64,000 nucleotides of DNA from Thermomonas brevis (GCF_014395425.1 NZ_CP060711.1:1488001-1552000), one strand, 5' to 3'; numbered from the stretch's first letter, positions 53,069 through 62,106 are shown. Numbers and translations: made by a program. Notes: generated from the sequence alone by a model not told the origin.

Positions 53069-54145
53069 ATGACCACTGCCGCCACCTTCGAAATCGAATA
53101 CCTGCAATACCTGCGGCCCGACGGCACGCTGGCCGCCCCGCTGCCGCCGGCGGTGCCGGACGCGGCGGCGCTGCTGCCGCTGTTCAAGCAGATGCTGTTC
53201 CTGCGCACCTTCGACGGCAAGGCGATCGCCCTGCAGCGCACCGGCAAGCTCGGCACCTACGCGGCCTGCCTGGGCCACGAGGCCACCCACGTCGGCATCG
53301 GCGCGTCGATGCAGCCCGAGGACGTGTTCGCCCCCAGCTACCGCGAATACGGCGCGCAGTTCGCGCGCGGCATGCAGCCGCGCGAAGTGCTGATGTACTG
53401 GGGCGGCGACGAACGCGGCAACCTGCTGACCGGCGCGCCGGCGCAGGACTATCCGTGGTGCGTGCCGATCTCCACCCAATGCCTGATGGCCTCGGGCGCG
53501 GCGCTGTCCTTCAAGCTGCGCAAGCAGCCGCGCGTCGCGGTGGCCTGCTGCGGCGACGGCGGTTCGTCGAAGACCGACTTCTACGCCGCGGTGAACTCCG
53601 CCGGCGCCTACACCCTGCCGCTGGTGCTGTGCGTGGTGAACAACGGCTGGGCGATCAGCGTGCCGCGCAAGGCCCAGACCGGCGCGCAGACGCTGGCGCA
53701 GAAGGGTCTGGCCGGCGGCCTGCACTGCCTGCAGGTGGACGGCAACGACCTGGTCGCGGTGCTGGAAGCGATGCGCCGCGCGCACGAGCGCGCCCGCAGC
53801 GGCGAAGGCGGCAGCGTGATCGAGTTCATCACCTATCGCCTGCACGACCACACCACCGCCGACGACGCCCGCCGCTATCGCGGCGAGGAAGAAGTGAAGG
53901 CCGCGTGGGAGAAGGAACCGTTCCTGCGCCTGCGCCAGTTCCTGACCGACGCCGGCCTGTGGGACGAGGCGCAGGAGAAAGCCTGGATCGAGGAGAGCGG
54001 CAAGCGCGTGGACGAGGAAATCAACGCCTATCTCAACACCCCGGTGCAGCCGGTGGAAGCGATGTTCGACTACCTGTACGGCGACATGCCGGCGGACGTG
54101 CTGGCGCAGCGCGCAGCCGCACTCGCGCTGGAGGGCCGGGCATGA
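53069..54145 (+). CDS. bkdA1: Branched-chain 2-oxoacid dehydrogenase E1 alpha subunit
   Basis: A 358-residue thiamine-diphosphate subunit for oxidative decarboxylation of Val/Leu/Ile 2-oxoacids. The ThDP motif spans VACCGDGGSSKTDFYAAVNS and VVNNGWAISVPRKAQ, and the phosphorylation-loop-like segment is YRLHDHTTADDARRYRGEEE. A pyruvate E1 alpha is the main alternative. The start at MTTAATFEIEYLQYL fits relatives. First gene of the operon; its stop overlaps the next start (ATGA). Confidence 0.9.
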   Translation: MTTAATFEIEYLQYLRPDGTLAAPLPPAVPDAAALLPLFKQMLFLRTFDGKAIALQRTGKLGTYAACLGHEATHVGIGASMQPEDVFAPSYREYGAQFARGMQPREVLMYWGGDERGNLLTGAPAQDYPWCVPISTQCLMASGAALSFKLRKQPRVAVACCGDGGSSKTDFYAAVNSAGAYTLPLVLCVVNNGWAISVPRKAQTGAQTLAQKGLAGGLHCLQVDGNDLVAVLEAMRRAHERARSGEGGSVIEFITYRLHDHTTADDARRYRGEEEVKAAWEKEPFLRLRQFLTDAGLWDEAQEKAWIEESGKRVDEEINAYLNTPVQPVEAMFDYLYGDMPADVLAQRAAALALEGRA

Positions 54146-55128
54146 GCGCGCAGCCGATTACGCTGATCGAAGCGATCACCCAGGCGCTGGCCTTCGAACT
54201 GCGCAAGGACGAATCCGTGGTCGTGCTGGGCGAGGACGTGGGCGTCAACGGCGGCGTGTTCCGCGCCACCGCCGGCCTGTCCGCGCAGTTCGGGCCGGAG
54301 CGCATCCTCGACACGCCGCTGGACGAAACCACCATCGCCGGCCTGACCGTCGGCATGGCCTCGCAGGGCATGAAGCCGGTGGCCGAGGCGCAGTTCGACG
54401 GCTTCATGTACCCGATGGTCGACTTCATCGTCTGCCACGCCGCGCGCATGCGCTACCGCACCCGCGGCCGCCTGACCTGCCCGATGGTGCTGCGCGTGCC
54501 GTGGGGCGGCGGCATCCGCGCGCCGGAACACCATTCCGAAGCCAACGAATCCATCTTCACCAACGTGCCCGGCCTGCGCGTGGTGATGCCCAGCTCCCCG
54601 CAGCGCGCCTACGGCCTGCTGCTGGCCGCGATCCGCGACCCGGATCCGGTGATCTACATGGAGCCCAAGCGCATCTACCGCCAGTACAAGGAGCTGGTGC
54701 CGGACGACGGCGAAGCGCTGCCGCTGGACGTGTGCTACGTGCTGCGCGACGGGTCCGACATCACCCTGGTCACCTGGGGCGCACAGGTGAAGGAGACACT
54801 GGAGGCCGCCGACAAGCTGGCCGCCGAGGGCATCAGCGCCGAGGTCATCGACGTCGCCACGCTGAAGCCGCTGGACTTCGCCACCATCGCCGAATCGGTG
54901 GCCAAGACCGGCCGCTGCGTGATCGTGCACGAGGCGGCGAAGACCGCAGGCTTCGGCGCGGAAATCGCCGCCCGCGTCGCCGAGGAATGCCTGTTCGACC
55001 TGCTGGCCCCGGTCGAGCGCGTCACCGGCTACGACACCCACATCCCGCTGTTCCGCCTCGAAATGAAGTACCTGCCGAGCGTGGACAAGGTGGTCGCCGC
55101 CGCCAAGCGCGCGATGGCCTACCGCTGA
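54142..55128 (+). CDS. bkdA2: Branched-chain 2-oxoacid dehydrogenase E1 beta subunit
   Basis: A 328-residue transketolase-like beta subunit: VVLGEDVGVNGGVFRATAGL, LDTPLDETTIAGLTVGMASQ, VDFIVCHAARMRYRTRGRLT, PWGGGIRAPEHHSEANE, IVHEAAKTAGFGAEIAARVA. It forms the alpha2beta2 E1 with the upstream gene, which it overlaps by four bases. Confidence 0.93.
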   Translation: MSAQPITLIEAITQALAFELRKDESVVVLGEDVGVNGGVFRATAGLSAQFGPERILDTPLDETTIAGLTVGMASQGMKPVAEAQFDGFMYPMVDFIVCHAARMRYRTRGRLTCPMVLRVPWGGGIRAPEHHSEANESIFTNVPGLRVVMPSSPQRAYGLLLAAIRDPDPVIYMEPKRIYRQYKELVPDDGEALPLDVCYVLRDGSDITLVTWGAQVKETLEAADKLAAEGISAEVIDVATLKPLDFATIAESVAKTGRCVIVHEAAKTAGFGAEIAARVAEECLFDLLAPVERVTGYDTHIPLFRLEMKYLPSVDKVVAAAKRAMAYR

Positions 55129-55130
55129 CC

Positions 55131-55484
55131 ATGCAGGCGCGCGTCCACACGCCGTACCGCACCCAGTACGCCAGCCCGATCGGCTGGCGCGCGGGCGAGG
55201 TCGTCGCGGTCGGCGCGCGCGACACCGAATGGCCGGACTTCGCCTGGATCACCACCGCCGACGGCAACGCCGGCTGGGGCCCGGCGGACTGGCTGCAACC
55301 GCGCGACGACGGCCGCGCCACCGCCCTGCGCGACTACAGCGCGCGCGAACTGGACGCCGACGCGGGCGACGCCCTCCACCTGCACCAGGAATTGGGCGGC
55401 TGGTGGTGGGCGGAGCGCGGCGACGGCACCCGGGGCTGGATTCCCGCCCGCAACCTCGAAATCATCGACGAGACCTCCGCATGA
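55131..55484 (+). CDS. SH3-like domain protein within the branched-chain dehydrogenase operon
   Basis: A 117-residue protein with two SH3-like halves (YASPIGWRAGEVVAVGARDT ... WITTADGNAGWGPADWLQ; ALRDYSARELDADAGDALHL ... WWWAERGDGTRGWIPARNLE), each ending in the W-x-P-x3-L/W pattern of such folds. It begins two bases after the E1 beta stop and overlaps the E2 ATG, so it is made together with the complex. It may tether or regulate the E1-E2 complex; that is inference, as no enzymatic motif is present. Confidence 0.82.
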   Translation: MQARVHTPYRTQYASPIGWRAGEVVAVGARDTEWPDFAWITTADGNAGWGPADWLQPRDDGRATALRDYSARELDADAGDALHLHQELGGWWWAERGDGTRGWIPARNLEIIDETSA

Positions 55485-56878
55485 GCAACAAGCGTTTCAA
55501 TCTCCCCGACCTCGGCGAAGGCCTGCCGGACGCCACCATCGTCGAGTGGTATGTCAAGGAAGGCGACGTGATCCGCCTCGACGAGAACCTGGTCTCGATG
55601 GAGACCGCCAAGGCCGTGGTCGACGTGCCCTCGCCGGTGTCCGGCAAGGTGGTGAAGCTGGCCGGCGGCGCGGGCGACGTGATCGTCACCGGCACCTGGC
55701 TTGCCGAGTTCGAGATCGACCCCAGCCTGCCGCAGCGCGCGGAAGGCCAGGACACCGGCCACCACCACGGCCCCGCACACGGCGTCGGCTCGCAGGACCC
55801 GGCGCCGGGCGACCGCGTGGTCGCCTCCGACGAAGGCGGCGCGATCCCGGCCGAGGGCGCACCGGCGGCGAAGGGCCACGCCGACGGCAAGCGCGACGAC
55901 GCCGGCACCGTGGTCGGCGCGATGCAGGTCGGCGATGCGGTGGTCAGCGAGGCGGCGGTCGCCTCCGGCGGCGTCAAGGCGGTGCCGGCGGTGCGCGCGA
56001 TGGCGCGCAAGCTCGGCGTCGACATCGCCCGCGTGCGCGCCACCGGCCCCGACGGCACGGTCGGCATGGACGACGTGAAGCGCGCCGCCGCGGACGGCTC
56101 GGCCAAGGCCGGCGCCGTTCCCGCCGCCGCGCGCGCGGCAGCCCCGGCCGTCGCTGCGGCGCCCGCCGCGCCGGCGCAGCGCAGCACCCTGTCGCAGTCC
56201 GGCAAGCCGATGCGCACCCAACCACCGGGCGTGGCCGCCTCCGGCCAGCCGGAACAGCTCAAGGGCGTGCGCCGCAACATGGCCCGCGTGATGGCCGACG
56301 CCCACGCCAAGGTGGTGCCGACCACGCTGGCGGACGACGCCGACCTGCACGCCTGGATCGGCAAGCAGGACATCACCGCGCGCCTGATCCGCGCCATTGT
56401 CGCCGCCTGCAAGACGGTGCCCGCGCTCAACGCCTGGTTCGACGGCGACAACCTCGCCCGCACCCTGCACCCGCACGTCGACATCGGCATCGCCGTCGAC
56501 ACCGACGACGGCCTGTTCGTGCCGGCCCTGCGCAACGCCGACATGCTCGACGCGCGCGGCATCCGCGAGGGCATCAACCGCCTGCGCACGCAGGTCGAAT
56601 CGCGCACGATCCCGGCCAGCGAACTGTCCGGCTACACCATCTCGCTGTCCAACTTCGGCATGTTCGCCGGCCGCTACGCCACGCCCGTGGTGGTGCCGCC
56701 GTGCGTGGCGATCGTCGGCGCGGGCAAGCTCTGCCACGACGTGGTGGCGGTGATGGGCGGCATCGAAGTGCACCGCCGCATGCCGATCTCGCTGACCTTC
56801 GACCACCGCGCCTGCACCGGCGGCGAGGCCGCGCGCTTCCTGAAGGCGCTGCTGGACGATCTGGCGCAGCCGAACTGA
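55481..56878 (+). CDS. bkdB: Branched-chain 2-oxoacid dehydrogenase E2 (lipoamide acyltransferase)
   Basis: A 465-residue E2. An N-terminal lipoyl domain (about residues 4-80, lipoyl Lys44 in SMETAKAVVDVPSP) is followed by a long linker with a His/Gly-rich part, an E3-binding domain (about 165-202; AVPAVRAMARKLGVDIARV), an Ala/Pro linker and the acyltransferase core (about 240-465). The catalytic His is in ISLTFDHRACTGGEAARF; the usual Asp of the HRxxDG motif is replaced by Thr. No E3 gene follows; the next gene is on the other strand. Confidence 0.92.
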   Translation: MSNKRFNLPDLGEGLPDATIVEWYVKEGDVIRLDENLVSMETAKAVVDVPSPVSGKVVKLAGGAGDVIVTGTWLAEFEIDPSLPQRAEGQDTGHHHGPAHGVGSQDPAPGDRVVASDEGGAIPAEGAPAAKGHADGKRDDAGTVVGAMQVGDAVVSEAAVASGGVKAVPAVRAMARKLGVDIARVRATGPDGTVGMDDVKRAAADGSAKAGAVPAAARAAAPAVAAAPAAPAQRSTLSQSGKPMRTQPPGVAASGQPEQLKGVRRNMARVMADAHAKVVPTTLADDADLHAWIGKQDITARLIRAIVAACKTVPALNAWFDGDNLARTLHPHVDIGIAVDTDDGLFVPALRNADMLDARGIREGINRLRTQVESRTIPASELSGYTISLSNFGMFAGRYATPVVVPPCVAIVGAGKLCHDVVAVMGGIEVHRRMPISLTFDHRACTGGEAARFLKALLDDLAQPN

Positions 56879-56982
56879 GGCGCAACGGCGGCGGCCTCGG
56901 CTGTGCCGCTGCCGCCACGCCCTCGTCGGGTATCGATTGTTCGGAACGTCCGCCGGCATCGCAGCCGGAATAGGGAAGCATC

Positions 56983-57009
56983 GGGGCGTGGCGAATGCCG
57001 ACGCCCCGC
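56983..57009. terminator. Hairpin between E2 and the aspartyl protease gene
   Basis: CGGGGCGTGGC pairs with GCC-G-ACGCCCCG around a GAAT loop (one bulged base) between two convergent genes. No U tract follows on either strand. Confidence 0.4.
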
Positions 57010-57055
57010 ACGCAATCGCAAGGCTTACGGTCTGCGGAGGATCAGTGCGCCAGCG

Positions 57056-57934
57056 TCATCCCTTGGTCGGCGCGATCCACAAGCGGTCGGCGGCCAGATC
57101 GAAGGTGATCTGCCAGTTCACCAGCACCGGGATGCCCACCACGCCATCGCGCACCATGTCGCGCACCAGCGCGCGGGTCTTCAGGGTCAGGTCGCGCCCC
57201 TTGCCGTTCAACGTGAGCTCGTACGGCTGGGCCTTCTCCACGGCGGGATCGGCGCCGGCTTCGGCGGCCATCGCGGTGGGCAGCAGCACCGGCGCATCGC
57301 CCCCGCTGTCCAGTTCCAGCCACAGGTCGCCCTTGTCGGTCTTGGAGCGCGCGTAGACACCCACGCCGCGCGCGCTGCTGCCGTATCGGCTCACCCTGAT
57401 CGGCAATTCCACCGCGTCCGCCACGCGCGCCGCCAGGCTCTGCTGCGTTTCGAACGTCAGCGTCCCGGCCCGCAGATCTAGGGTGAAGACCTGGCCGTCC
57501 AGTGCATCAAGCGCCAGCGATCCGTCCACCGGCTCGTCGCCCTTGGCCAGCACGGCCGCAAGATCGAACACGCCGGCGGTGATGGGGGCCAGCGTGCGGC
57601 CATCCGCCAGCGCGATCTGCACGTTCTCGCAGCGCGGCATGTCGAGGCGTTCGCCAGTCAGGCGGAAACCGGAAATCTGGCCCCACGGCGCGCAGCCGAT
57701 CCGCTTGGCGAAGGCCTTGTCCAAGACGGTGACGCCGCCGCCGGTATCCAGCAGGAACCGGCCTTGCTGGCCCGCCACTTCGATCTTGATGTCCCGCTTG
57801 CGCCCCATGAAATCGCCGAGCGCGACCGGCGATGCCGATCCGGGCCCGTCCGCTGGCGCTGCGGCGGCGGAGCCGGGAAGCGGAAACATGGTGACCAAGG
57901 CAAGGGCGACGGCCAAGGAGGGGATCGAACGCAT
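57056..57934 (-). CDS. Retropepsin-like aspartyl protease family protein
   Basis: A 292-residue exported protein with a Sec signal (MRSIPSLAVALALVTMFPL...). The first catalytic motif is GRFLLDTGGGVTVLDKAFAK (DTG) and the second half has LWLELDSGGDAPVLLPTAM (DSG), so both halves of a pepsin-like pair may be encoded in one chain. GVVGIPVLVNWQITFDLAADR closes the domain. The substrate is unknown; predicted periplasmic. Its start codon lies immediately next to an extended palindrome, which implies tight repression. Confidence 0.82.
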   Translation of the reverse strand: MRSIPSLAVALALVTMFPLPGSAAAAPADGPGSASPVALGDFMGRKRDIKIEVAGQQGRFLLDTGGGVTVLDKAFAKRIGCAPWGQISGFRLTGERLDMPRCENVQIALADGRTLAPITAGVFDLAAVLAKGDEPVDGSLALDALDGQVFTLDLRAGTLTFETQQSLAARVADAVELPIRVSRYGSSARGVGVYARSKTDKGDLWLELDSGGDAPVLLPTAMAAEAGADPAVEKAQPYELTLNGKGRDLTLKTRALVRDMVRDGVVGIPVLVNWQITFDLAADRLWIAPTKG

Positions 57935-57935
57935 G

Positions 57936-57971
57936 ACACTAATCCTAGTGTTGTATTGAAGTACAACACTA
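57936..57971. promoter_or_regulatory. Nested palindromes at the aspartyl protease start
   Basis: TAGTGTTGTA-6 nt-TACAACACTA is a perfect 10-bp-arm inverted repeat (57946-57971). Its left arm also pairs with ACACTA four bases further left (57936-57941). The array ends one base from the ATG of the protease gene, so a bound repressor would block initiation. The regulator is not in the window. Confidence 0.7.
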
Positions 57972-58047
57972 AACCATCCTTTTCACCCCCGCAACCCTGA
58001 CCAATGGCGAGAATCAAACGTCACGGTCGCCCCGCAGGAGCCCTTAC

Positions 58048-58434
58048 ATGACCCACCGCAGCCGCCTCTCCGGCTTCATCATCGACTGCAACACCGGCGA
58101 CCTCGACGCCGCCGCCGACTTCTGGGCGCAGGCGCTGGGCTGCACCGTCGCCGACCGCGATGCCGGCGACGCCACCGCCGAATACCAGATGCTGGGCGAC
58201 ACGCCGGGCGATCTGCACATCGAAGTGCAGAAGGTCGATCACCCCTCGCGCGTGCACCTCGACATCGAGGCCGACGACATCGACGCCGAAGCCGAACGGC
58301 TGGAAAAACTCGGCGCCAGGAAGATCGCCTTCGTGAAGCGCTGGTGGGTGATGGAAGCGCCGACCGGGCAGCGCTTCTGCGTGGTGAAGATGAAGTACCC
58401 CGAGCGCGGCGCGCCGGCGAAGACCTGGGACTGA
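58048..58434 (+). CDS. VOC (glyoxalase-like) family protein
   Basis: A 128-residue single VOC-fold protein (SGFIIDCNTGDLDAAADFWA, HIEVQKVDHPSRVHLDIEAD, VMEAPTGQRFCVVKMKYPER). Possible metal-site residues are His in SRVHLDIE and the Glu/Cys end, but the set is incomplete, so the activity is unknown. AGGAG lies at normal spacing before the ATG. Convergent with the phosphoesterase gene. Confidence 0.85.
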   Translation: MTHRSRLSGFIIDCNTGDLDAAADFWAQALGCTVADRDAGDATAEYQMLGDTPGDLHIEVQKVDHPSRVHLDIEADDIDAEAERLEKLGARKIAFVKRWWVMEAPTGQRFCVVKMKYPERGAPAKTWD

Positions 58435-58438
58435 ACCG

Positions 58439-59749
58439 TCAATACGGATGCGGCAGGCTTGAGAGTTGCCGCATCCGCCGCCACGCGGCGGCCAGCACCG
58501 CGCGGTCGCGCGCACTGGACAGCGAGAACGCGCGCACGCGGCCTTCCGGTTTGTCGCTGCTGCGCGACACGCCCGTCTCCACCACCGCCGGCTCGCCGGC
58601 GTGGAATTGCAGCACCTGCTGGCGCACGTCCGCGTCGCCGGTGTTCACCGCCCACACCCGGCCTCCGTACAACGACGTCACCCGCGGCACCTGGGTATGG
58701 GCCACGACGATGCGGTCCACGCCGAATCGCGCGCCGGCCCGGTCCACGTCGGCCTGCGTGGCGCGCGGGTATTTCCCGTCCAGCGCCGCGACCATGCCCC
58801 GATACTGGGTCAGCCCGGTGAAGCCGAGCACGGGTTCGAATTCCGCCGCGCCGGCGCGCGGCGCGCGCCAGTAGTCGCGCATGCGCCGGTTGAGCGCGGG
58901 CAGATCGTCCGGCCCGGCGGCGAGCTGCGGGCTGATGCCGCCATGCACGAACAGGGTGCGCCCGAGTTTCAGCATCACCGGCTGCGCGCGCAGCCAGTCG
59001 CCGAGCAGCGTTCCAGGCCCATAGCCGGCCGCATAGCCGCCCAGGCGTTCCAGCGCGTAGGCATGCTCCGGATCGGCGCGCGAGAAATTGCCGCGCAGCG
59101 CGTATTGCTCGTGGTTGCCGAGCAGCACGTGCACGGCACCGCCCGCGTCCTGCGCCTGCAGCGCAAGCTGGTGCAGGCGCCAGAGCACGCCGAACACCGC
59201 GCGCCCGCGATCCACCGAATCGCCCAGGACCACCAGATGGCCCTTGCCGTAGCGCCACTGCCCGTCGCCGTCCGCAATGCCCAGCTTGCGCAGGGTGTCG
59301 TCCAGGAAACGCGCGTTGCCCTCGATGTCGCTGACCACGGTGATCTCGTCGGGCATCGCGCCATCGGCGACCGGCGGCGTCGGCTGTTCGATCCGCAGCG
59401 CGTGGCGCTGGCCCGCGCATTCGAACGACAGCGCCGGCCCGCTGCCGTCCGCGCGCATGACGCGATCCTCGCAGAACCATGCCGCATGCCAGCCGCCCTC
59501 CGCGTCCCGCCGCACCACCGGGCCATCCAGGAAACCGGCGATCCGCGCCTGCCCGGCGCCGTCGGCGTACAGCGGCACCGCGATCGAGCCGACGCGCGGC
59601 AACGGCAGCAACAGGCGGACGTCGACGCCGCCGGCGGTCTGCTTCACCTGTGCGTTCTCGAGCCAGGCGGCAAGCCCCGCGAGCGCCAGCACGCACGCCG
59701 CCGCCAGCGTCCATCCCAGCTTCCTGCCCCATGCGCGCTTTCGCGACAT
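58439..59749 (-). CDS. PPP-type metallophosphoesterase, membrane-anchored
   Basis: A 436-residue protein with an N-terminal membrane anchor (LGWTLAAACVLALAGLAAWL), an about 110-residue beta-rich N-domain, then a PPP-family phosphatase domain (VVSDIEGNARFL, LGDSVDRGRAVFG, LLGNHEQYALRG, LFVHGGISPQL, VVAHTQVPRV), which hold the di-metal ligands. The first motif is SDIEGN instead of GDxHG. Shewanella-like or diadenosine-tetraphosphatase-like relatives exist; the substrate is unknown. It faces the periplasm if the anchor is a signal-anchor. Divergent from a MarR regulator. Confidence 0.85.
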   Translation of the reverse strand: MSRKRAWGRKLGWTLAAACVLALAGLAAWLENAQVKQTAGGVDVRLLLPLPRVGSIAVPLYADGAGQARIAGFLDGPVVRRDAEGGWHAAWFCEDRVMRADGSGPALSFECAGQRHALRIEQPTPPVADGAMPDEITVVSDIEGNARFLDDTLRKLGIADGDGQWRYGKGHLVVLGDSVDRGRAVFGVLWRLHQLALQAQDAGGAVHVLLGNHEQYALRGNFSRADPEHAYALERLGGYAAGYGPGTLLGDWLRAQPVMLKLGRTLFVHGGISPQLAAGPDDLPALNRRMRDYWRAPRAGAAEFEPVLGFTGLTQYRGMVAALDGKYPRATQADVDRAGARFGVDRIVVAHTQVPRVTSLYGGRVWAVNTGDADVRQQVLQFHAGEPAVVETGVSRSSDKPEGRVRAFSLSSARDRAVLAAAWRRMRQLSSLPHPY

Positions 59750-59774
59750 CGCCTGCCCCTTCCGGGTTTATCTT

Positions 59775-59804
59775 TACGTGAAATAAATTAGCTTCACATG
59801 AAGC
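59775..59804. promoter_or_regulatory. AT-rich operator-like region of the MarR/phosphoesterase promoter
   Basis: GTGAA ... TTCAC inverted arms (59780-59784 and 59794-59798 region) and the overlapping CTTCA-CA-TGAAG repeat (59793-59804) lie in an AT-rich patch between the two divergent genes. They probably bind the adjacent MarR protein. Confidence 0.4.
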
Positions 59805-59832
59805 CATTGGCAAGGTTTGCTACGCTGCGGCG

Positions 59833-60345
59833 ATGCCGAAGACGCCCGCGCCCGCACAGGACCTGATCGACCGCCTGCAAGAAGACTGGTCGCGCGAGCG
59901 GCCGGAGTTGGCGACCGGCGCGATGGGCGTCGTCGGCCGGGTGATCCACCTCGGGCACCGGTTCGAGGCCGATGCGACGCGCGTGCTCGCGCCGTTCGGC
60001 CTGCACTACACCGATCTCGACGTGCTGGCCACGCTGCGGCGCAGCGGCCGGCCGTACCGGCTGAGCCCCAGCCAGTTGCAGGCGTCGGTGCTGCTGACGT
60101 CCGGCGCGATGACCGCCTGCCTGGGACGGCTGGAACGCGCGGGCCTGATCGCGCGCACGCCATCGGAACACGACCGCCGCTCGATCCACGCCGAACTCAC
60201 GCCGGCAGGCCGGGCGCTGGTGGACAAGGCCTTGCCCCTGCGCTTCGCGGAAGCGGATCGGCGCGTCGCCGGGCTCAACCAGGCCGAGCGCAAGGAACTG
60301 GCCCGCCTGCTGCGCAAGCTCACGCTGGCGACGGATGCGGACTGA
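59833..60345 (+). CDS. MarR-family transcriptional regulator
   Basis: A 170-residue winged-helix regulator (FGLHYTDLDVLATLRRSGRP, SPSQLQASVLLTSGAMTACL, TPSEHDRRSIHAELTPAGRA). It is divergent from the PPP-type phosphoesterase; the AT-rich repeats between them suggest control of that gene and of itself. The ligand is unknown. Convergent with the small membrane protein downstream of trpS. Confidence 0.88.
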   Translation: MPKTPAPAQDLIDRLQEDWSRERPELATGAMGVVGRVIHLGHRFEADATRVLAPFGLHYTDLDVLATLRRSGRPYRLSPSQLQASVLLTSGAMTACLGRLERAGLIARTPSEHDRRSIHAELTPAGRALVDKALPLRFAEADRRVAGLNQAERKELARLLRKLTLATDAD

Positions 60346-60351
60346 ACCGCG

Positions 60352-60666
60352 TCAGGCGTGCGCCAGCACCCTGCGGCGCAGCCAGAACGCGCCGCCCAGC
60401 ACCGCCAGGAACACGCCGTAGCCGACCGAGGTGGCGAGGATCTGCGGCCACAGCGCGCCGTAGCTGCGATCCGCGTAGCCGTAGCTCCAGTACAGGCTGG
60501 CCGCGCAGCCGGCGAACGCCAGCAGCAGCGCCGCCGCGTCGAAACGCGCGCGCGCGGCGCCGCGCGGCTGGCGCGGATACAGCCAGTACAGCGCCGCCAG
60601 GATCAGGAACCACGGCGTGAACAGGATCAGCGCCAGGATCGGCAGCGTCGACAGCGCGCTGCTCAC
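60352..60666 (-). CDS. Small membrane protein coupled to trpS
   Basis: A 104-residue protein with three hydrophobic segments (TLPILALILFTPWFLILAALY, FDAAALLLAFAGCAASLYWS, ILATSVGYGVFLAVLGGAFW). It starts at a GTG that overlaps the trpS stop (GTGA), so it depends on trpS translation. No family is recognised with certainty. Confidence 0.7.
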   Translation of the reverse strand: MSSALSTLPILALILFTPWFLILAALYWLYPRQPRGAARARFDAAALLLAFAGCAASLYWSYGYADRSYGALWPQILATSVGYGVFLAVLGGAFWLRRRVLAHA

Positions 60667-61982
60667 GCCTGGCCGCCCTCGCCTTCCAGCGCCGCCGCCA
60701 CGAACGCCGCCAGCGCCGCGTTCACCTCGTCGCTGCCGACGCCTTCGCCCAACGCGAAATCGGTCATCTCCGCATCCAGCGCGCCGTTCTTGATCGAGGC
60801 GACGCGCTGGCCGGCGTCGCGCGGCGAATCGAAGCCGACGCTCTGCAGCAGTACGCGTTCGCCCTGCACCAGCTTGAAGTAGAACTTGCCGTCGGCGTCG
60901 CGGTACTGCTTGAACGCGGGCAGCGCGTCGGCGTCCTTCTTCGCCGCCTTCGCTTCGACGGCGGCGATCGCCGACAGGTCGCGCAGGCCCACCGCTTCGC
61001 GCAGGCGGACCAGCGCGGGCGTGGCGTGCAGCGCGCGCAGGCGGGCCGCGCCGTCGCGCAGGATCGCCTCGATCTCGGCGGGCTTCGCCATCAGCGCCTC
61101 GTACTTCTCGCGCAGCGGCGCGATTTCCGCGTCGATCCGCTCGAACAGCCGCTGCTTGGCGTCGCCCCAGCCGATGCCGTCGGCGAAGGCCTGCGCGAAC
61201 GCGGCGGTTTCCTCCTTCGAGGCGAACGCCTGGTAGAGCTGGAACAGCGCCGAGCCTTCGGTGTCCTTGGGCTCGCCCGGTGCGCGCGAATCGGTGACGA
61301 TGCCGGCGATCAGCTTCTTCAACTCGCCGCGCGGCGCGAACAGCGGGATGGTGTTGTCGTAGCTCTTGCTCATCTTGCGGCCGTCGAGGCCGGGCAGGGT
61401 CGCCACCTGCTCGTCGATCACCGCCTCGGGCAGGACGAAGTGGTCCTTGCCGTACACGTGGTTGAAGCGCTGCCCGAAATCGCGCGCCATCTCGATGTGC
61501 TGGATCTGGTCGCGGCCCACCGGCACCTTGTGGGCGTTGAAGAGGACGATGTCGGCCGCCATCAGCACCGGGTACATGAACAGCCCGGCGGTGATCCCGG
61601 CGTCGTCGTCCTCGCCCTCGGCGCGGTTCTTGTCCACCGCCGCCTTGTAGGCGTGCGCGCGGTTGAGGATGCCCTTGCCGGCCACGCAGGTCAGCAGCCA
61701 GGTCAGCTCGGTGATCTCGGGGATGTCGCTCTGCCGGTAGAACCACGCCTTGTCCGGATCCAGGCCGCAGGCCAGCCAGGTCGCGGCGATCTCCAGCGTC
61801 GAACGCTGCGTCTTCGCCGGGTCCTGCGCCTTGATCAGGCTGTGCAGGTCGGCGAGGAAGTAGAAGTTCTCGACGTCGGTCGCCCCGGCGCTGGCCAGCG
61901 CGGGCCGGATGGCGCCGACGTAGTTGCCGAGGTGCGGCGTGCCGGAAGTGGTGATGCCGGTCAGGATGCGGGTCTTGCTCAT
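60663..61982 (-). CDS. trpS: Tryptophanyl-tRNA synthetase
   Basis: A 439-residue class I synthetase with the HIGH-equivalent TTSGTPHLGNYVGAIRP and the KMSKS loop GLDGRKMSKSYDNTIPLF. It is the longer form with a C-terminal extension of about 100 residues (YRDADGKFYFKLVQGERVLL), as in other Xanthomonadaceae. The ATG at MSKTRILTGITTSG is clear. Followed by a coupled small membrane protein. Confidence 0.96.
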   Translation of the reverse strand: MSKTRILTGITTSGTPHLGNYVGAIRPALASAGATDVENFYFLADLHSLIKAQDPAKTQRSTLEIAATWLACGLDPDKAWFYRQSDIPEITELTWLLTCVAGKGILNRAHAYKAAVDKNRAEGEDDDAGITAGLFMYPVLMAADIVLFNAHKVPVGRDQIQHIEMARDFGQRFNHVYGKDHFVLPEAVIDEQVATLPGLDGRKMSKSYDNTIPLFAPRGELKKLIAGIVTDSRAPGEPKDTEGSALFQLYQAFASKEETAAFAQAFADGIGWGDAKQRLFERIDAEIAPLREKYEALMAKPAEIEAILRDGAARLRALHATPALVRLREAVGLRDLSAIAAVEAKAAKKDADALPAFKQYRDADGKFYFKLVQGERVLLQSVGFDSPRDAGQRVASIKNGALDAEMTDFALGEGVGSDEVNAALAAFVAAALEGEGGQA

Positions 61983-62106
61983 GGAATGCGGCGTGGCTGC
62001 GGTCTGCGATGTGCCGGGCATTCTAACTGGCGAGGCCGCAACCCCGTTCCCGCCCGTGGCGCGTTGGCAGGGATGCAGCGCGATCGCTGCGCCCCCGGAG
62101 ACCGCC

